Shown in pieces: positions 45,261 through 54,187 of a stretch of DNA of 64,000 bases. The stretch comes from Prescottella equi (GTDB lineage: Bacteria > Actinomycetota > Actinomycetes > Mycobacteriales > Mycobacteriaceae). Both the position numbers and the translations under genes were made by a program. The first letter of the stretch is position 1, and each line of letters opens with the position of its first letter. The stretch lies in contig NZ_LWTX01000001.1 of assembly GCF_002094305.1 (NCBI RefSeq), positions 186,001-250,000 of the forward strand, in the 5' to 3' direction. The notes under the pieces are model-generated. The model ran no database searches and was not told where the DNA came from. It was given only the letters and a program-made list of their open reading frames with translations.

Positions 45261-46354
45261 TGCCCACCACAACGTTGCGCGTCGGCATCGTCGGCTGCGG
45301 CAGGATCGCCGCCAACCACGCGCGTGCCCTGCAACAGGTTCCCGGCGTCGAGGTGGTCGGCTGCTCCGACCTCGACCTGGACCGGGCTCGGGGTTTCGCC
45401 GCCGAGTACGGGGTCGCGAACGCCGTCCGCACCGTGGACGACCTCATCGCGCTCGGCCTCGACGCGTGCACCGTGTGCACCCCGCACCCCGTGCACGAGG
45501 AGGTGGTGCTCGCCGCCGCCGCGGCCGGGATCCACGTGCTCTGCGAGAAGCCCATCGCCGTGGACGTCGCTGCCGCCGACCGCATGATCGAGGCCGCGGA
45601 CCGGGCCGGCATCACGTTCGGTGTGCTGTTCCAGCGGCGCTTCTGGCCGGCTGCGCGCCGGATCAAGACCGCGATCGAGGACGGCCGGCTCGGGGTCCCG
45701 ACACTCGGCCAGGCGTCGGTGCTGCTGCACCGTCCGTCGAGCTACTACGCGCAGGACGCGTGGCGGGGCCGCTGGGACACCGACGGCGGCGGCGTGCTCA
45801 TGACCCAGGCCGTCCACCAGATCGACATGCTGCAGTGGTTCATGGGGGAGGCGACGCAGGTGAGCGGCTTCATCCGGACCCACACGCACGGCGCGCACAT
45901 CGAGACCGAGGACAGTGCCTCGGCGGTGGTGTCGTTCGCGTCCGGGGGCACGGCGACCATCACTGCTACGACCGGCGCCAACCACAATCTGGGCAACCGG
46001 GTGACGGTGATGGGTGCCACCGGTGCCCTCGCGAGCCTGATCGAGTTCCCCGAGGGCCGCGACGGCGTCAACGAGATCTGGACGGTGCCGGGCGAACTGG
46101 ACTTGCGCCCGCCGTTCCACACCGCGGTCCACGCCAACATCGACGTCGGCGAGGTCAACGCCGGGCTGGTCGACTTCCACACCGAGCAGGTGCAGGACTT
46201 CGCGGACGCCCTGCTCACCGGGCGCGCACCTGCCGTCACCGGCCGCGATGCGCGGGCCTCGCTCGCGATCGTCGCCGCGATCTACGAATCCTCCCGCACC
46301 GGGACGGTCGTGAACCTTTCTCCAACCCCGCTCGCCGACAAGGATTCCCGATGA
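45260..46354 (+). CDS. Gfo/Idh/MocA-family dehydrogenase
   Basis: A 364-residue oxidoreductase. VGIVGCGRIAANHARALQ binds NAD and CEKPIAVDVAAAD holds the conserved Lys. TQAVHQIDMLQWFMGEA carries the catalytic histidine, and a beta-sheet domain follows. Family members oxidise ring hydroxyls of sugars and cyclitols such as inositol. This fits a cyclic polyol-like substrate for the operon, though the exact compound is unknown. Overlaps the flanking genes. Confidence 0.88.
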   Translation: MPTTTLRVGIVGCGRIAANHARALQQVPGVEVVGCSDLDLDRARGFAAEYGVANAVRTVDDLIALGLDACTVCTPHPVHEEVVLAAAAAGIHVLCEKPIAVDVAAADRMIEAADRAGITFGVLFQRRFWPAARRIKTAIEDGRLGVPTLGQASVLLHRPSSYYAQDAWRGRWDTDGGGVLMTQAVHQIDMLQWFMGEATQVSGFIRTHTHGAHIETEDSASAVVSFASGGTATITATTGANHNLGNRVTVMGATGALASLIEFPEGRDGVNEIWTVPGELDLRPPFHTAVHANIDVGEVNAGLVDFHTEQVQDFADALLTGRAPAVTGRDARASLAIVAAIYESSRTGTVVNLSPTPLADKDSR

Positions 46355-48075
46355 CCGACATGAACGACGACACCACCTACGACGTCGTGGTGGTCGGATC
46401 CGGAGCCGGTGGTCTGTCGACCGCGGTCGCGGCCGCCGAGGGCGGGGCCTCGGTCCTGGTGGTGGAGAAAGCCGACGTGTGCGGCGGCGCCACGGCGTGG
46501 TCGGGCGGCTGGATGTGGGCCCCGCGCAATATGTTCGCGCACGCAGACGGCGTCCGCGAGGACCGATCGCTGCCGCGTACCTACCTGGAGAACCGGCTCG
46601 GTGAGAACTTCGACGGTGCCAAGGTGGACGCGCTGCTCGACGGGGCGCCGGAGATGGTGGAGTTCTTCGAGACCCGGACGGCACTGCAGTTCACGCCCGG
46701 CGCGAAGATCGCCGACATCCACGGCGACACCCCCGGCGCCGGCACCGGGCACCGCTCGGTGGGGCCGAAGCCGGTGAGCCTGCGCAAGCTGGGCCCGGAC
46801 GTCGCCCGGCTGCTGCGCCGGCAGCTGTACGAGACGTCGTTCCTCGGCATGGGCATCATGGCCGGACCGGACCTGCAGGCGTTCCTGCACTCGACCCGCT
46901 CGTTCAAGGCGTTCGTGCACTGCGGTGTGCGGGTGACCAAACACCTGATCGACCTGGCGCTCCACCAGCGCGGCCAGCAGTTGGTGAACGGCACGGCGCT
47001 GGTGGGCCGGCTGCTGCGCTCGGCGCTGGACCGGGGCGTGGAGATCCGGGTCTCGACGTCGGCGACAGCGCTCACCACCGACGACTCGGGCGCGGTGACC
47101 GGCGTTCGTCTCGCCGGCCCCGAGGGCGCGTACACCGTGACGGCCCGACGCGGCGTCGTGCTCGCCACCGGCGGCTTCGCCCACGACATCGACCGGCGCC
47201 GGGCACTGTTCCCGCGCACCCCGACCGGGCGTGAGCACTGGACGCTGACGCCGTCCACCACGACCGGTGACGGCATCACCCTCGGCGAGTCGGTCGGCGG
47301 CCGCCTCGACCGCAGCGTCGCGTCCCCCGTCGCGTACTGCCCCGTCTCGGTGGTGAAGTACCGCAACGGGAAGGAGGGCGTGTTCCCGCACATCCTCGAT
47401 CGCGGCAAGCCCGGTGTGATCGGTGTGCTCGCGAACGGCAAGCGGTTCGTCAACGAGGGTCTCGGCTACCACGACTACACCCTCGCGATGGTGCAGCAGG
47501 TGCCCGAGGGCGAGGAGGTGTGCTCGTGGCTCATCGCAGACCAGGAGTACATCAAGTACCTGCCGCTGGGCTTCGCCAAGCCCCTGCCGATTCCGATCTG
47601 GCCGTACCTGCGCTCGGGCTACCTCACCCGCGGCGCGACGCTGCGCGAACTCGCCGAGAAGATCGGCGTGGATCCGGTCGGGCTCGAGCAGACCGTCGAG
47701 GCCTTCAACGTGGGTGCGCGCGCCGGTGTCGACGCCGAGTTCGGCCGGGGCACCACGCCGTTCACCATCGGCTCCGGTGACTACGCCAACCCGTGGCCGA
47801 ACGCGGCGCTGGCCCCGCTGCAGAAGGGGCCGTTCTACGCCGTCAAGGTCCTGCCCGGCAGCTTCGGCACCTTCGCCGGACTCGTCACCGATGCCGAGTC
47901 GCGGGTCCTGAACTCCGCCGACGAGCCGGTGCCCGGACTGTTCGCGGTCGGGGTCGACCAGTCGAGCGTGATGGGCGGGCACTACCCGTCCGGCGGTATC
48001 AACCTGGGCCCGGCCATGACCTTCGGCTTCCTGACCGGACGCCGCCTCGCCTCGACGACGGGAGAAAACCGATGA
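46351..48075 (+). CDS. FAD-dependent dehydrogenase, ketosteroid-dehydrogenase/fumarate-reductase type
   Basis: A 574-residue flavoprotein. VVVGSGAGGLSTAVAAAEGG (about 13-32) binds FAD and GVVLATGGFAHD is conserved. The end reads GGHYPSGGINLGPAMTFGFL, whose Tyr and glycine-rich tail correspond to the active-site segment of 3-ketosteroid dehydrogenases. Enzymes of this type desaturate carbon-carbon bonds next to a ketone. In this operon it could oxidise a cyclohexanone-type ring towards an aromatic product. Coupled to its neighbours by ATGA overlaps on both sides. Confidence 0.85.
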   Translation: MTDMNDDTTYDVVVVGSGAGGLSTAVAAAEGGASVLVVEKADVCGGATAWSGGWMWAPRNMFAHADGVREDRSLPRTYLENRLGENFDGAKVDALLDGAPEMVEFFETRTALQFTPGAKIADIHGDTPGAGTGHRSVGPKPVSLRKLGPDVARLLRRQLYETSFLGMGIMAGPDLQAFLHSTRSFKAFVHCGVRVTKHLIDLALHQRGQQLVNGTALVGRLLRSALDRGVEIRVSTSATALTTDDSGAVTGVRLAGPEGAYTVTARRGVVLATGGFAHDIDRRRALFPRTPTGREHWTLTPSTTTGDGITLGESVGGRLDRSVASPVAYCPVSVVKYRNGKEGVFPHILDRGKPGVIGVLANGKRFVNEGLGYHDYTLAMVQQVPEGEEVCSWLIADQEYIKYLPLGFAKPLPIPIWPYLRSGYLTRGATLRELAEKIGVDPVGLEQTVEAFNVGARAGVDAEFGRGTTPFTIGSGDYANPWPNAALAPLQKGPFYAVKVLPGSFGTFAGLVTDAESRVLNSADEPVPGLFAVGVDQSSVMGGHYPSGGINLGPAMTFGFLTGRRLASTTGENR

Positions 48076-48893
48076 CCACCGCACCGCTCGGACTGGCGGC
48101 ACTGACCGTGCTCGACACCGCGCCGCTCGACCACGTGGGGCTCGCCGAGCGCCACGGGTTCGACACGATCGGGCTGCGCCTCCTGCCGGCCGCCCCCGGC
48201 ACTACGGCCTACCCGCTGCACGAGGACGAGCGCGTGCTCGTCGAACTCGAGCGTCGCCTCGCGGACTCGCCGGTCGAGGTGTTCGACCTCGAGATCATCC
48301 GGCTCGCTGCGGATTTCGACCCGTCTGCGTACGTGCCGCTGCTCGAGACGGGCGCCCGGCTCGGGGCCAAGGCCGTGCTCGTCGGCGGCGACGACACCGA
48401 CCGCGCCCGGCTGACGGACTCGTACGCCCGGCTCGCCGAGCTGTGCGCGCGGTACGGCATCGTCGCGAGTCTCGAGTTCATGCCGTGGACGGCGGTCCCG
48501 GACGCGAAGGCCGCGGTGGAGATCGTCGCGCAGGCGGACGGCCCGGCCCGCAGCGTCCTGGTGGACGCCCTGCACGTCGCGCGGTCCTCGACGACGCTCG
48601 CGGACCTCGCGGCGATCCCGCGCGAATGGCTGCACTACGCCCAGATGTGTGACGGCTCCGTGCCCGCGCCGGCCGACGACGCGGAGCTGATCCGGCACGC
48701 CCGGGAGGAGCGGCTGGTGCCGGGGACCGGCGGGATCGACCTCCCCGGCATCTGGTCGACGCTTCCGGCCGGTTTGCCGGTGAGCATCGAACTGCCGAAC
48801 GAGCCGCTGCGCCGCGCGGTCGGTACGGGTGCCTGGCTCGATCGACTCGTCGCCGCCACGCGCGAGGTCGTCTCGCCGGTGCCGGCGGCCTGA
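48072..48893 (+). CDS. xylose-isomerase-like TIM-barrel protein
   Basis: A 273-residue protein of the sugar-phosphate isomerase/epimerase family. Candidate metal ligands are Glu135 (SLEFMPW), Asp165 and His168 (VDALHVARS), Gln191 (YAQMCDG) and Glu240 (SIELPNE). The superfamily includes inosose dehydratases, epimerases and 3-dehydroshikimate dehydratases (AsbF-like). The last option would turn 3-dehydroshikimate from the QsuD-like enzyme into protocatechuate. I cannot choose between these. It ends the five-gene operon. Confidence 0.8.
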   Translation: MTTAPLGLAALTVLDTAPLDHVGLAERHGFDTIGLRLLPAAPGTTAYPLHEDERVLVELERRLADSPVEVFDLEIIRLAADFDPSAYVPLLETGARLGAKAVLVGGDDTDRARLTDSYARLAELCARYGIVASLEFMPWTAVPDAKAAVEIVAQADGPARSVLVDALHVARSSTTLADLAAIPREWLHYAQMCDGSVPAPADDAELIRHAREERLVPGTGGIDLPGIWSTLPAGLPVSIELPNEPLRRAVGTGAWLDRLVAATREVVSPVPAA

Positions 48894-48929
48894 CCGAGGC
48901 TCGCCTCCGCCGCTGCACCCTCGACGCGA

Positions 48930-48967
48930 ACGAGCAGGGCCGGCCCCACGGGGCCGGCCCTGCTCGT
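48930..48967. terminator. bidirectional terminator between the OYE operon and pcaF
   Basis: Arms at 48930-48947 and 48950-48967 are complementary along their whole length (18 bases; the tip must open to form a loop). The two operons converge here. Confidence 0.8.
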
Positions 48968-48976
48968 CTTCCGGGG

Positions 48977-50188
48977 TCAGGCGATGCGCTCGAAGACCGC
49001 GGCCAGGCCCTGGCCGCCGCCGATGCACATGGTTTCGAGGCCGTATCGGGCCTCGCGACGGTCCATCTCGCGCAGCAGCGTCGCGAGAATGCGGGCCCCG
49101 GTGGCGCCGACGGGGTGACCCAGCGAGATGCCGGAGCCGTTGGGGTTGAGGCGCGCATCGTCGGGCTCGAGGCCCCAGGTGCGGATCACGGCGAGCGCCT
49201 GGGCCGCGAAGGCCTCGTTGAGCTCGATGACGCCCATGTCGGCGAGCGACAGGCCGAGCCGCGCGAGGGCCTTCTCGGTGGAGGGGACCGGCCCGATGCC
49301 CATCGTCCGGGGCGGGACACCGGCGACCGCCCAGCTCGCGAGGCGCGCGAGCGGACGAAGCCCGAGAGCTTCCGCCTTCTCCGGTGTCGTGACGATTGCG
49401 ATTGCGGCACCGTCGTTCTGGCCGCTGGCGTTGCCGGCGGTGACGGTGGAGCCGGGGTCGATGTTGCCGCGGATCGGGCGCAGCTTCGCGAGGGACTCGA
49501 CGCTCGTGTCGGCGCGGGGATGCTCGTCGGTGTCGACGATGAGGGCGTCGCCCCGGCGCTGCGGGACCGCCACGGGGACGATCTCCTGCGCGAAGATGCC
49601 GCTCTGCTGCGCCGCGACGGCACGTCGATGCGACTGCACCGCGAGCGCGTCCTGGTCCTCGCGGCTGATGTCGAACTCGGCACGCAGATTCTCGGCGGTC
49701 TCGATCATGCCGCCGGGGACGGGATAGTTACGGCCTCCCGCGGTGACGCGGGCGCGCGCCAGACGGTCGTTGAGCGCCACGGACTCTCCGCGGACGCCGT
49801 ACCGCATCCCGGTGGCGTAGAACTCGGCCTGACTCATCGACTCGACGCCACCGGCGAGGACGAGGTCACTGCCGCCGGACTGGACCTGCATCACGGCCTG
49901 GATGATCGCCTGCAACCCGGAACCGCAACGCCGGTCCACCTGCAGGCCGGGAACGTCCACTCCCAGATCGGCGTTCAGAGCCGCAACTCGCCCGATCGCG
50001 GGCGCCTCGCCGCCGGGGGAGGCTTGGCCGAGGATGACGTCGTCGATGTCTCCACCGGAAATGCCGGTGCGGGTGACGATTTCGGTGATCACCGTGGCTG
50101 CGAGATCCTCGGGGGCGACGTCCCGGAAGACGCCACCGAAGCGGCCGACGGGGGTGCGGAGGGGCTCGCAGATGACTGCGTCAGGCAT
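48977..50188 (-). CDS. pcaF: beta-ketoadipyl-CoA thiolase
   Basis: A 403-residue thiolase. Nucleophile Cys88 is in VDRRCGSGLQA, the histidine is in GHPVGATGAR and the second cysteine is in MCIGGGQG. It splits 3-oxoadipyl-CoA to succinyl-CoA and acetyl-CoA, the last step of the pathway. The ATG at 50188 overlaps the pcaR stop by eight bases. It is the last gene of pcaHGBLRF, as known in Rhodococcus jostii. Confidence 0.92.
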   Translation of the reverse strand: MPDAVICEPLRTPVGRFGGVFRDVAPEDLAATVITEIVTRTGISGGDIDDVILGQASPGGEAPAIGRVAALNADLGVDVPGLQVDRRCGSGLQAIIQAVMQVQSGGSDLVLAGGVESMSQAEFYATGMRYGVRGESVALNDRLARARVTAGGRNYPVPGGMIETAENLRAEFDISREDQDALAVQSHRRAVAAQQSGIFAQEIVPVAVPQRRGDALIVDTDEHPRADTSVESLAKLRPIRGNIDPGSTVTAGNASGQNDGAAIAIVTTPEKAEALGLRPLARLASWAVAGVPPRTMGIGPVPSTEKALARLGLSLADMGVIELNEAFAAQALAVIRTWGLEPDDARLNPNGSGISLGHPVGATGARILATLLREMDRREARYGLETMCIGGGQGLAAVFERIA

Positions 50189-51011
50189 ATCTCGTTCCTT
50201 GGTGCGATGGCGATTGAGTCTGGGTACGGGCCAGGTCGGCCGAGATGGCGTCGGCTGTCGCGACGGCGGCCGGCACGAGCGTGTCGTACACCGCCTCCGT
50301 CGTGTAGCGCGCAGCCTGTGTCGAGATGTTGACGGCCGCGACGACGGTGCCGTCGCGGTCGCGGATGGGTGCCGCCAGCGAGCGCAGACCCTCCTCGAGT
50401 TCCTGGTCGACGACGCAGAAGCCGTCGACCCGGATCTTGTCGAGCTCGTCGCGCAGGGCGGCAGGTGTGGCGATGGTGCGGCCCGTGATGGGGGTCAGAT
50501 CCACGCGGGCGAGGTAGGCGTCCAGCTCCGCGGGGCTCAAACCGGCCAACAGCACGCGTCCCATCGACGTCGCGAACGCGGGGAAGCGGGTGCCGATCGT
50601 GATGGACACGGTCATGATGCGCCGGACCGGCACACGCGCCACGTACACGACGTCGCCGTCGTCGAGGATCGACACGGACGTCGATTCGTGGACCCGGTCG
50701 GACAGCGCCTCGAGGTGTGGTCCGGCGATGTCGGGCAGCGACAGGCTGGACAGGTAGCTGTAGCCGAGTTCGAGTACCCGCGGGGTCAGCCAGAAGGCCG
50801 ATCCGTCGGTGCGGACGTACCCGAGCTCGGCCAGGGTGAGCAGGAAGCGTCGAGCGGTCGCCCGGGTGAGATCGGTGGCACGTGCGACGTCGCTGAGCGT
50901 GCGACGCGGATTCTCGGCGTCGAAGGCCTTGATGACGGAAAGCCCGCGCGCGAGTGACTGCACGTAGTCGGTCGACGCCCCGGCCGCTTCGGTCCCGCTC
51001 GAATTCGTCAC
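50181..51011 (-). CDS. pcaR: IclR-family regulator of the pca genes
   Basis: A 276-residue protein. YVQSLARGLSVIKAFDAENP and LSDVARATDLTRATARRFLL form the winged helix, and a PcaR/PcaU-type effector domain follows (TIGTRFPAFATSMGRVLLAG). In related species PcaR controls the pca genes in response to protocatechuate or 3-oxoadipate. It is between pcaL and pcaF in the operon. The pcaH/pcaI intergenic region holds likely binding sites. Confidence 0.9.
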   Translation of the reverse strand: MTNSSGTEAAGASTDYVQSLARGLSVIKAFDAENPRRTLSDVARATDLTRATARRFLLTLAELGYVRTDGSAFWLTPRVLELGYSYLSSLSLPDIAGPHLEALSDRVHESTSVSILDDGDVVYVARVPVRRIMTVSITIGTRFPAFATSMGRVLLAGLSPAELDAYLARVDLTPITGRTIATPAALRDELDKIRVDGFCVVDQELEEGLRSLAAPIRDRDGTVVAAVNISTQAARYTTEAVYDTLVPAAVATADAISADLARTQTQSPSHQGTRYA

Positions 51012-51013
51012 TG

Positions 51014-52201
51014 TCAGGTACTCCCCTCGGTGGCGCCCGCCAGGTCGGCGAGAGCCTGCTTGCCGAGCGCGAAGGCCCGGTTGCTGTTCGGCACACCCGC
51101 GTACACCGCGGTATGGAGGAATACTTCCACGAGCAACTCCGGGGCCGTGCCCGCGCGCAGTGCGGCCCGGATGTGCATGTCCAGTTCGTGCTCGTTACCG
51201 ACGGCCGTGAGGATCGCGAGCGTCAGCAGACGCCGGGTGGGGTGGTCGAGGCCCTCGCGTGCCCAGATGTCGCCCCACGCCGTACGGGTGATGAAGTCCT
51301 GGAACGGTTCCGTGAACGCGGTGCTGTTCGCGATCGCGCGGTCCACATGCGCGTCGCCGAGAACCGAACGGCGTACCGACATTCCGGCGTCGTGAACCGC
51401 TCGTCGGGCGACCCCGACCGGAGTGGCGGCCGCGATGTGGCGGGCGATCAACCGCGTCACGGTGCCGGCCTGCTCGACGTTCGCGAGGTGTGCACCGGGC
51501 GACACGACGTGGAACTCGGCGCCCGCGATACCGTCCGCGATCTCCTGCAGCGCTGCAGGGGGAGTGGGGCCGTCCTGTTCCGCAGCGATCACCAGTGTGG
51601 GTGCGACGATGCGCGCCAGGTCGGGCCGGCCGTCCCAGTGCGCGAGCGCCTCGCAGCAGGCCGCGTAGCCCTCGTCGGTGGTGCCGCGCACCATCGCGAC
51701 GTGGCGGGCCACCAGTTCCGGATCCCGCTGCGCCAGTTCGGGAGTGAACCAGCGTCCGACCACGGCGTCCGCGATGGAGGCGACGCCGTCGGCGCGGACG
51801 GCCGCCGCCCGGTCCAGCCACGGCTGCGCGGGCGCGAACTGCGCTGCCGTGCACAGCACGGTCAGCGTGCGCAGGTGCTGCGGGCGGTGTGCTGCCAGCC
51901 ACTGTCCGACCGCGCCGCCGAGGGACAGGCCCACGAAGTGCACCGCGTCGATCCCGAGTGTGTCGAGGAGCGCGACGACGTCGCCGCCGAGGCCCGCGAT
52001 CGTGTACGGCCCGGTCGGGGCCGGGGATCCGCCGTGGCCGCGATGGTCGACGGCGATCACACGATGGTGCGCCGAGAGTGCGTGGATCTGGGGGGCCCAC
52101 ATGTGCAGGTCCGAGCCCAGCGAGCCGAGCAGGAGAACCGGCGGGGCGTCCGGGTCACCGTGCAGTTCGTAGTGCAGGGCAGTGCGCCCGTCCTCGGTCA
52201 T
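51014..52201 (-). CDS. pcaL: 3-oxoadipate enol-lactonase / 4-carboxymuconolactone decarboxylase fusion
   Basis: A 395-residue bifunctional enzyme. The N-terminal alpha/beta-hydrolase has Ser93 in VGLSLGGAVG and the DHRGHGGS motif. The C-terminal domain (about 270-385) is the carboxymuconolactone decarboxylase fold (YGVP-like region PNSNRAFALGKQAL). The fusion, called PcaL, is typical of Rhodococcus and Streptomyces. It decarboxylates and hydrolyses the lactone to 3-oxoadipate. The ATG overlaps the pcaB stop (ATGA). Confidence 0.93.
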   Translation of the reverse strand: MTEDGRTALHYELHGDPDAPPVLLLGSLGSDLHMWAPQIHALSAHHRVIAVDHRGHGGSPAPTGPYTIAGLGGDVVALLDTLGIDAVHFVGLSLGGAVGQWLAAHRPQHLRTLTVLCTAAQFAPAQPWLDRAAAVRADGVASIADAVVGRWFTPELAQRDPELVARHVAMVRGTTDEGYAACCEALAHWDGRPDLARIVAPTLVIAAEQDGPTPPAALQEIADGIAGAEFHVVSPGAHLANVEQAGTVTRLIARHIAAATPVGVARRAVHDAGMSVRRSVLGDAHVDRAIANSTAFTEPFQDFITRTAWGDIWAREGLDHPTRRLLTLAILTAVGNEHELDMHIRAALRAGTAPELLVEVFLHTAVYAGVPNSNRAFALGKQALADLAGATEGST

Positions 52202-53529
52202 GGGTGTCCTCCGGTGGTTCGAGAAGCGAGCGCACGGTCGACGAGATCGATCGCGTGGCCCAGATAGTTCGCGGGGTCGAGCAGATCGCGCAGCTCGCCG
52301 GCCGTCAGGTGCGCGGTGATCTCCGGCGCCTGATCGAGCGGTAATCCCGAAGACGCGGCGGCGGTCACGATCTCGCGGGCCGAGTCCGTGTGGGCCGCGA
52401 GCGCCCCGGTCACCCGTTCGGCGAGGATCAGGCCCCCGGTGATGTCGAGATTGCGGGACATGGCATCGGCATGGACGTGCAGACTGGTGAGGCTCGACGC
52501 GAGGCGCCGCGCGGCGCCGCCGGTGAGCCGCAGCAGGTCGCCGACCGTCTCCCACTCCGCATGCCACGCGCCCGCGGCGCGCGCGAACTCGTGGTCCATC
52601 GACGCCAGGATCGTCGATACCAGGCCCGGCACCCGCCGAGCCGCGGCTCGCGCGGCGATCGCGGACACCGGATTCTGTTTGTGCGGCATGGCCGACGACC
52701 CACCGGGTGCGTTCTCGGCCACCTCCCCGAACTCGGTGGAGGCCATCGCGATGACGTCGGTGGCGGGCTTCGACACTGCTCCGGCGGCGATCCCCAGGCC
52801 GGACGCGAGTGCGGCAACGGGCGTGCGGGTGGTGTGCCACGGCGCCACCTGCCGGGCCAGGCCCAGCTCGGCCGCGAGGGCGTCGGCCATCGCGAGGCCG
52901 TGCGGGTGGACGGCGGCGAGGGTGCCGGCGGCACCACCGAACTGGACGGGCAGCGCGGACAGTGCCCGGTCGATCCGGGCCACCGCGTCGTCGAGACCGG
53001 TGAACCAGGACACCGCCAGTGCGCCGAACGTCGTCGGTAGTGCCTGTTGTCCCAGGGTGCGCGCGACCATCGGGGTGGCACGGTGCCGCCGGGCCAGTTC
53101 GGCCGCGGCGTTCGCCGCGACCCGCAGATCGGCGAGCACATGCCGACCCGCCCTGCGCGACAACAGCATCAGCGCCGAGTCCATCACGTCCTGGCTGGTG
53201 GCACCCACGTGCACGGCGGACCTCGGCACCCCCTCGGCGGCGCAGGTCGATCGGAGGATCTGCACGAGCGGGATCACCGGGTTGCCGCCTGCGGCGGATC
53301 GGCGGCCGAGGTCGGCGATGTCGAGCGCGCCGGGCGCGGCGAGCCTGGTCGCGACGCCGGTGACGATCGACGCGTGTTCGACCGTCACCAGGCCCACCGT
53401 TGCGGCCGCCCGGGACAGCGCGGCCTCGACTTCGAGCAGCGCGACCACCCACGCGTGATCCGAGACCTCCGCGGCGACGGCGGAGCCGCCGAAGACGGGG
53501 TCGAACAGTTCACCGCGGGTGTGTGTCAC
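52198..53529 (-). CDS. pcaB: 3-carboxy-cis,cis-muconate cycloisomerase
   Basis: A 443-residue member of the fumarase/argininosuccinase family, with the signature GGSSAMPHKQNPVSA. It closes the ring-cleavage product to 4-carboxymuconolactone. The GTG at 53529 follows CAGGAG; an ATG 22 codons upstream is in a region without family similarity. It is third in pcaHGBLRF. Confidence 0.92.
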   Translation of the reverse strand: MTHTRGELFDPVFGGSAVAAEVSDHAWVVALLEVEAALSRAAATVGLVTVEHASIVTGVATRLAAPGALDIADLGRRSAAGGNPVIPLVQILRSTCAAEGVPRSAVHVGATSQDVMDSALMLLSRRAGRHVLADLRVAANAAAELARRHRATPMVARTLGQQALPTTFGALAVSWFTGLDDAVARIDRALSALPVQFGGAAGTLAAVHPHGLAMADALAAELGLARQVAPWHTTRTPVAALASGLGIAAGAVSKPATDVIAMASTEFGEVAENAPGGSSAMPHKQNPVSAIAARAAARRVPGLVSTILASMDHEFARAAGAWHAEWETVGDLLRLTGGAARRLASSLTSLHVHADAMSRNLDITGGLILAERVTGALAAHTDSAREIVTAAASSGLPLDQAPEITAHLTAGELRDLLDPANYLGHAIDLVDRALASRTTGGHP

Positions 53530-53542
53530 GCCAGGCTCCTGA

Positions 53543-54187
53543 TCACAGCTCGAAGAACGGCGTCTCGACACCGTCGGGGTCGCTGTCCTGAACATAGACC
53601 GTGAGGCTGTAACCGTCGTCGGTCCTGCTCGCGATCAGCTTGGGTCGCTGCGACTCGGGCAGTGCCAGCAGCACCGGATCGCCGGTATGAGCCTGCGTGT
53701 CCTCCGGGAAGTACAGCCGCGTGTAGAGGCGCTCGAGCATGCCCCGCGCGAAGATGCCGAGGTTGACGTGCGGCGCCTCGACGGTGTCGTTCTCCGCGGG
53801 GAGGGCGCCCGGCTTGACGGTGTGGATCACCGCGGTGCCCGTCTCGTCGGCGCCGGCCCGGCCGAAGCCGCGGAATCCCGCCGGAGTCGGTGCGGCTGCG
53901 CCGCGCGGATCGTCCGGATGGGCGAAGCGGCCGACCGCGTCCGCCTGCCAGGTCTCGACCATCGCATCCGCCACGGGGACGCGGTCGCCGTCGATGACGG
54001 TGATGCGCAGCGTGATCCGTTCGGGGGTCCCCGGCGCCACGACGTCGGGGCCGTCGGCCCAGGGCAGGCCGATGTGCCAGTACGGGCCCACGGTCTGCGA
54101 CGGGGTGACACCGAATGGGGCGGTGGTGAAGTCGCCCGGCGTGACGGGGTAGAGCGGGGCGGTGTGCTGCGGGGCGGTGTCAGTCAT
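53543..54187 (-). CDS. pcaG: protocatechuate 3,4-dioxygenase alpha subunit
   Basis: A 214-residue protein with the intradiol dioxygenase fold: TPSQTVGPYWHIGLPW at the start and VETWQADAVGRFAHP in the core. The beta subunit PcaH carries the iron. Together they open protocatechuate between the hydroxyls. The start overlaps the pcaH stop by eight bases. Confidence 0.93.
   Translation of the reverse strand: MTDTAPQHTAPLYPVTPGDFTTAPFGVTPSQTVGPYWHIGLPWADGPDVVAPGTPERITLRITVIDGDRVPVADAMVETWQADAVGRFAHPDDPRGAAAPTPAGFRGFGRAGADETGTAVIHTVKPGALPAENDTVEAPHVNLGIFARGMLERLYTRLYFPEDTQAHTGDPVLLALPESQRPKLIASRTDDGYSLTVYVQDSDPDGVETPFFEL

Noticed and set aside
44780-46684. 634-codon open frame on the minus strand, and similar long antisense frames at 46282-48102, 42460-44343, 2686-4434 and 15431-17245
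   Set aside because: They are mirror frames of well-recognised genes in high-GC DNA, rich in Arg, His, Asp and Gly and without domain motifs. The 15431-17245 frame is genuine only in its last 141 codons.
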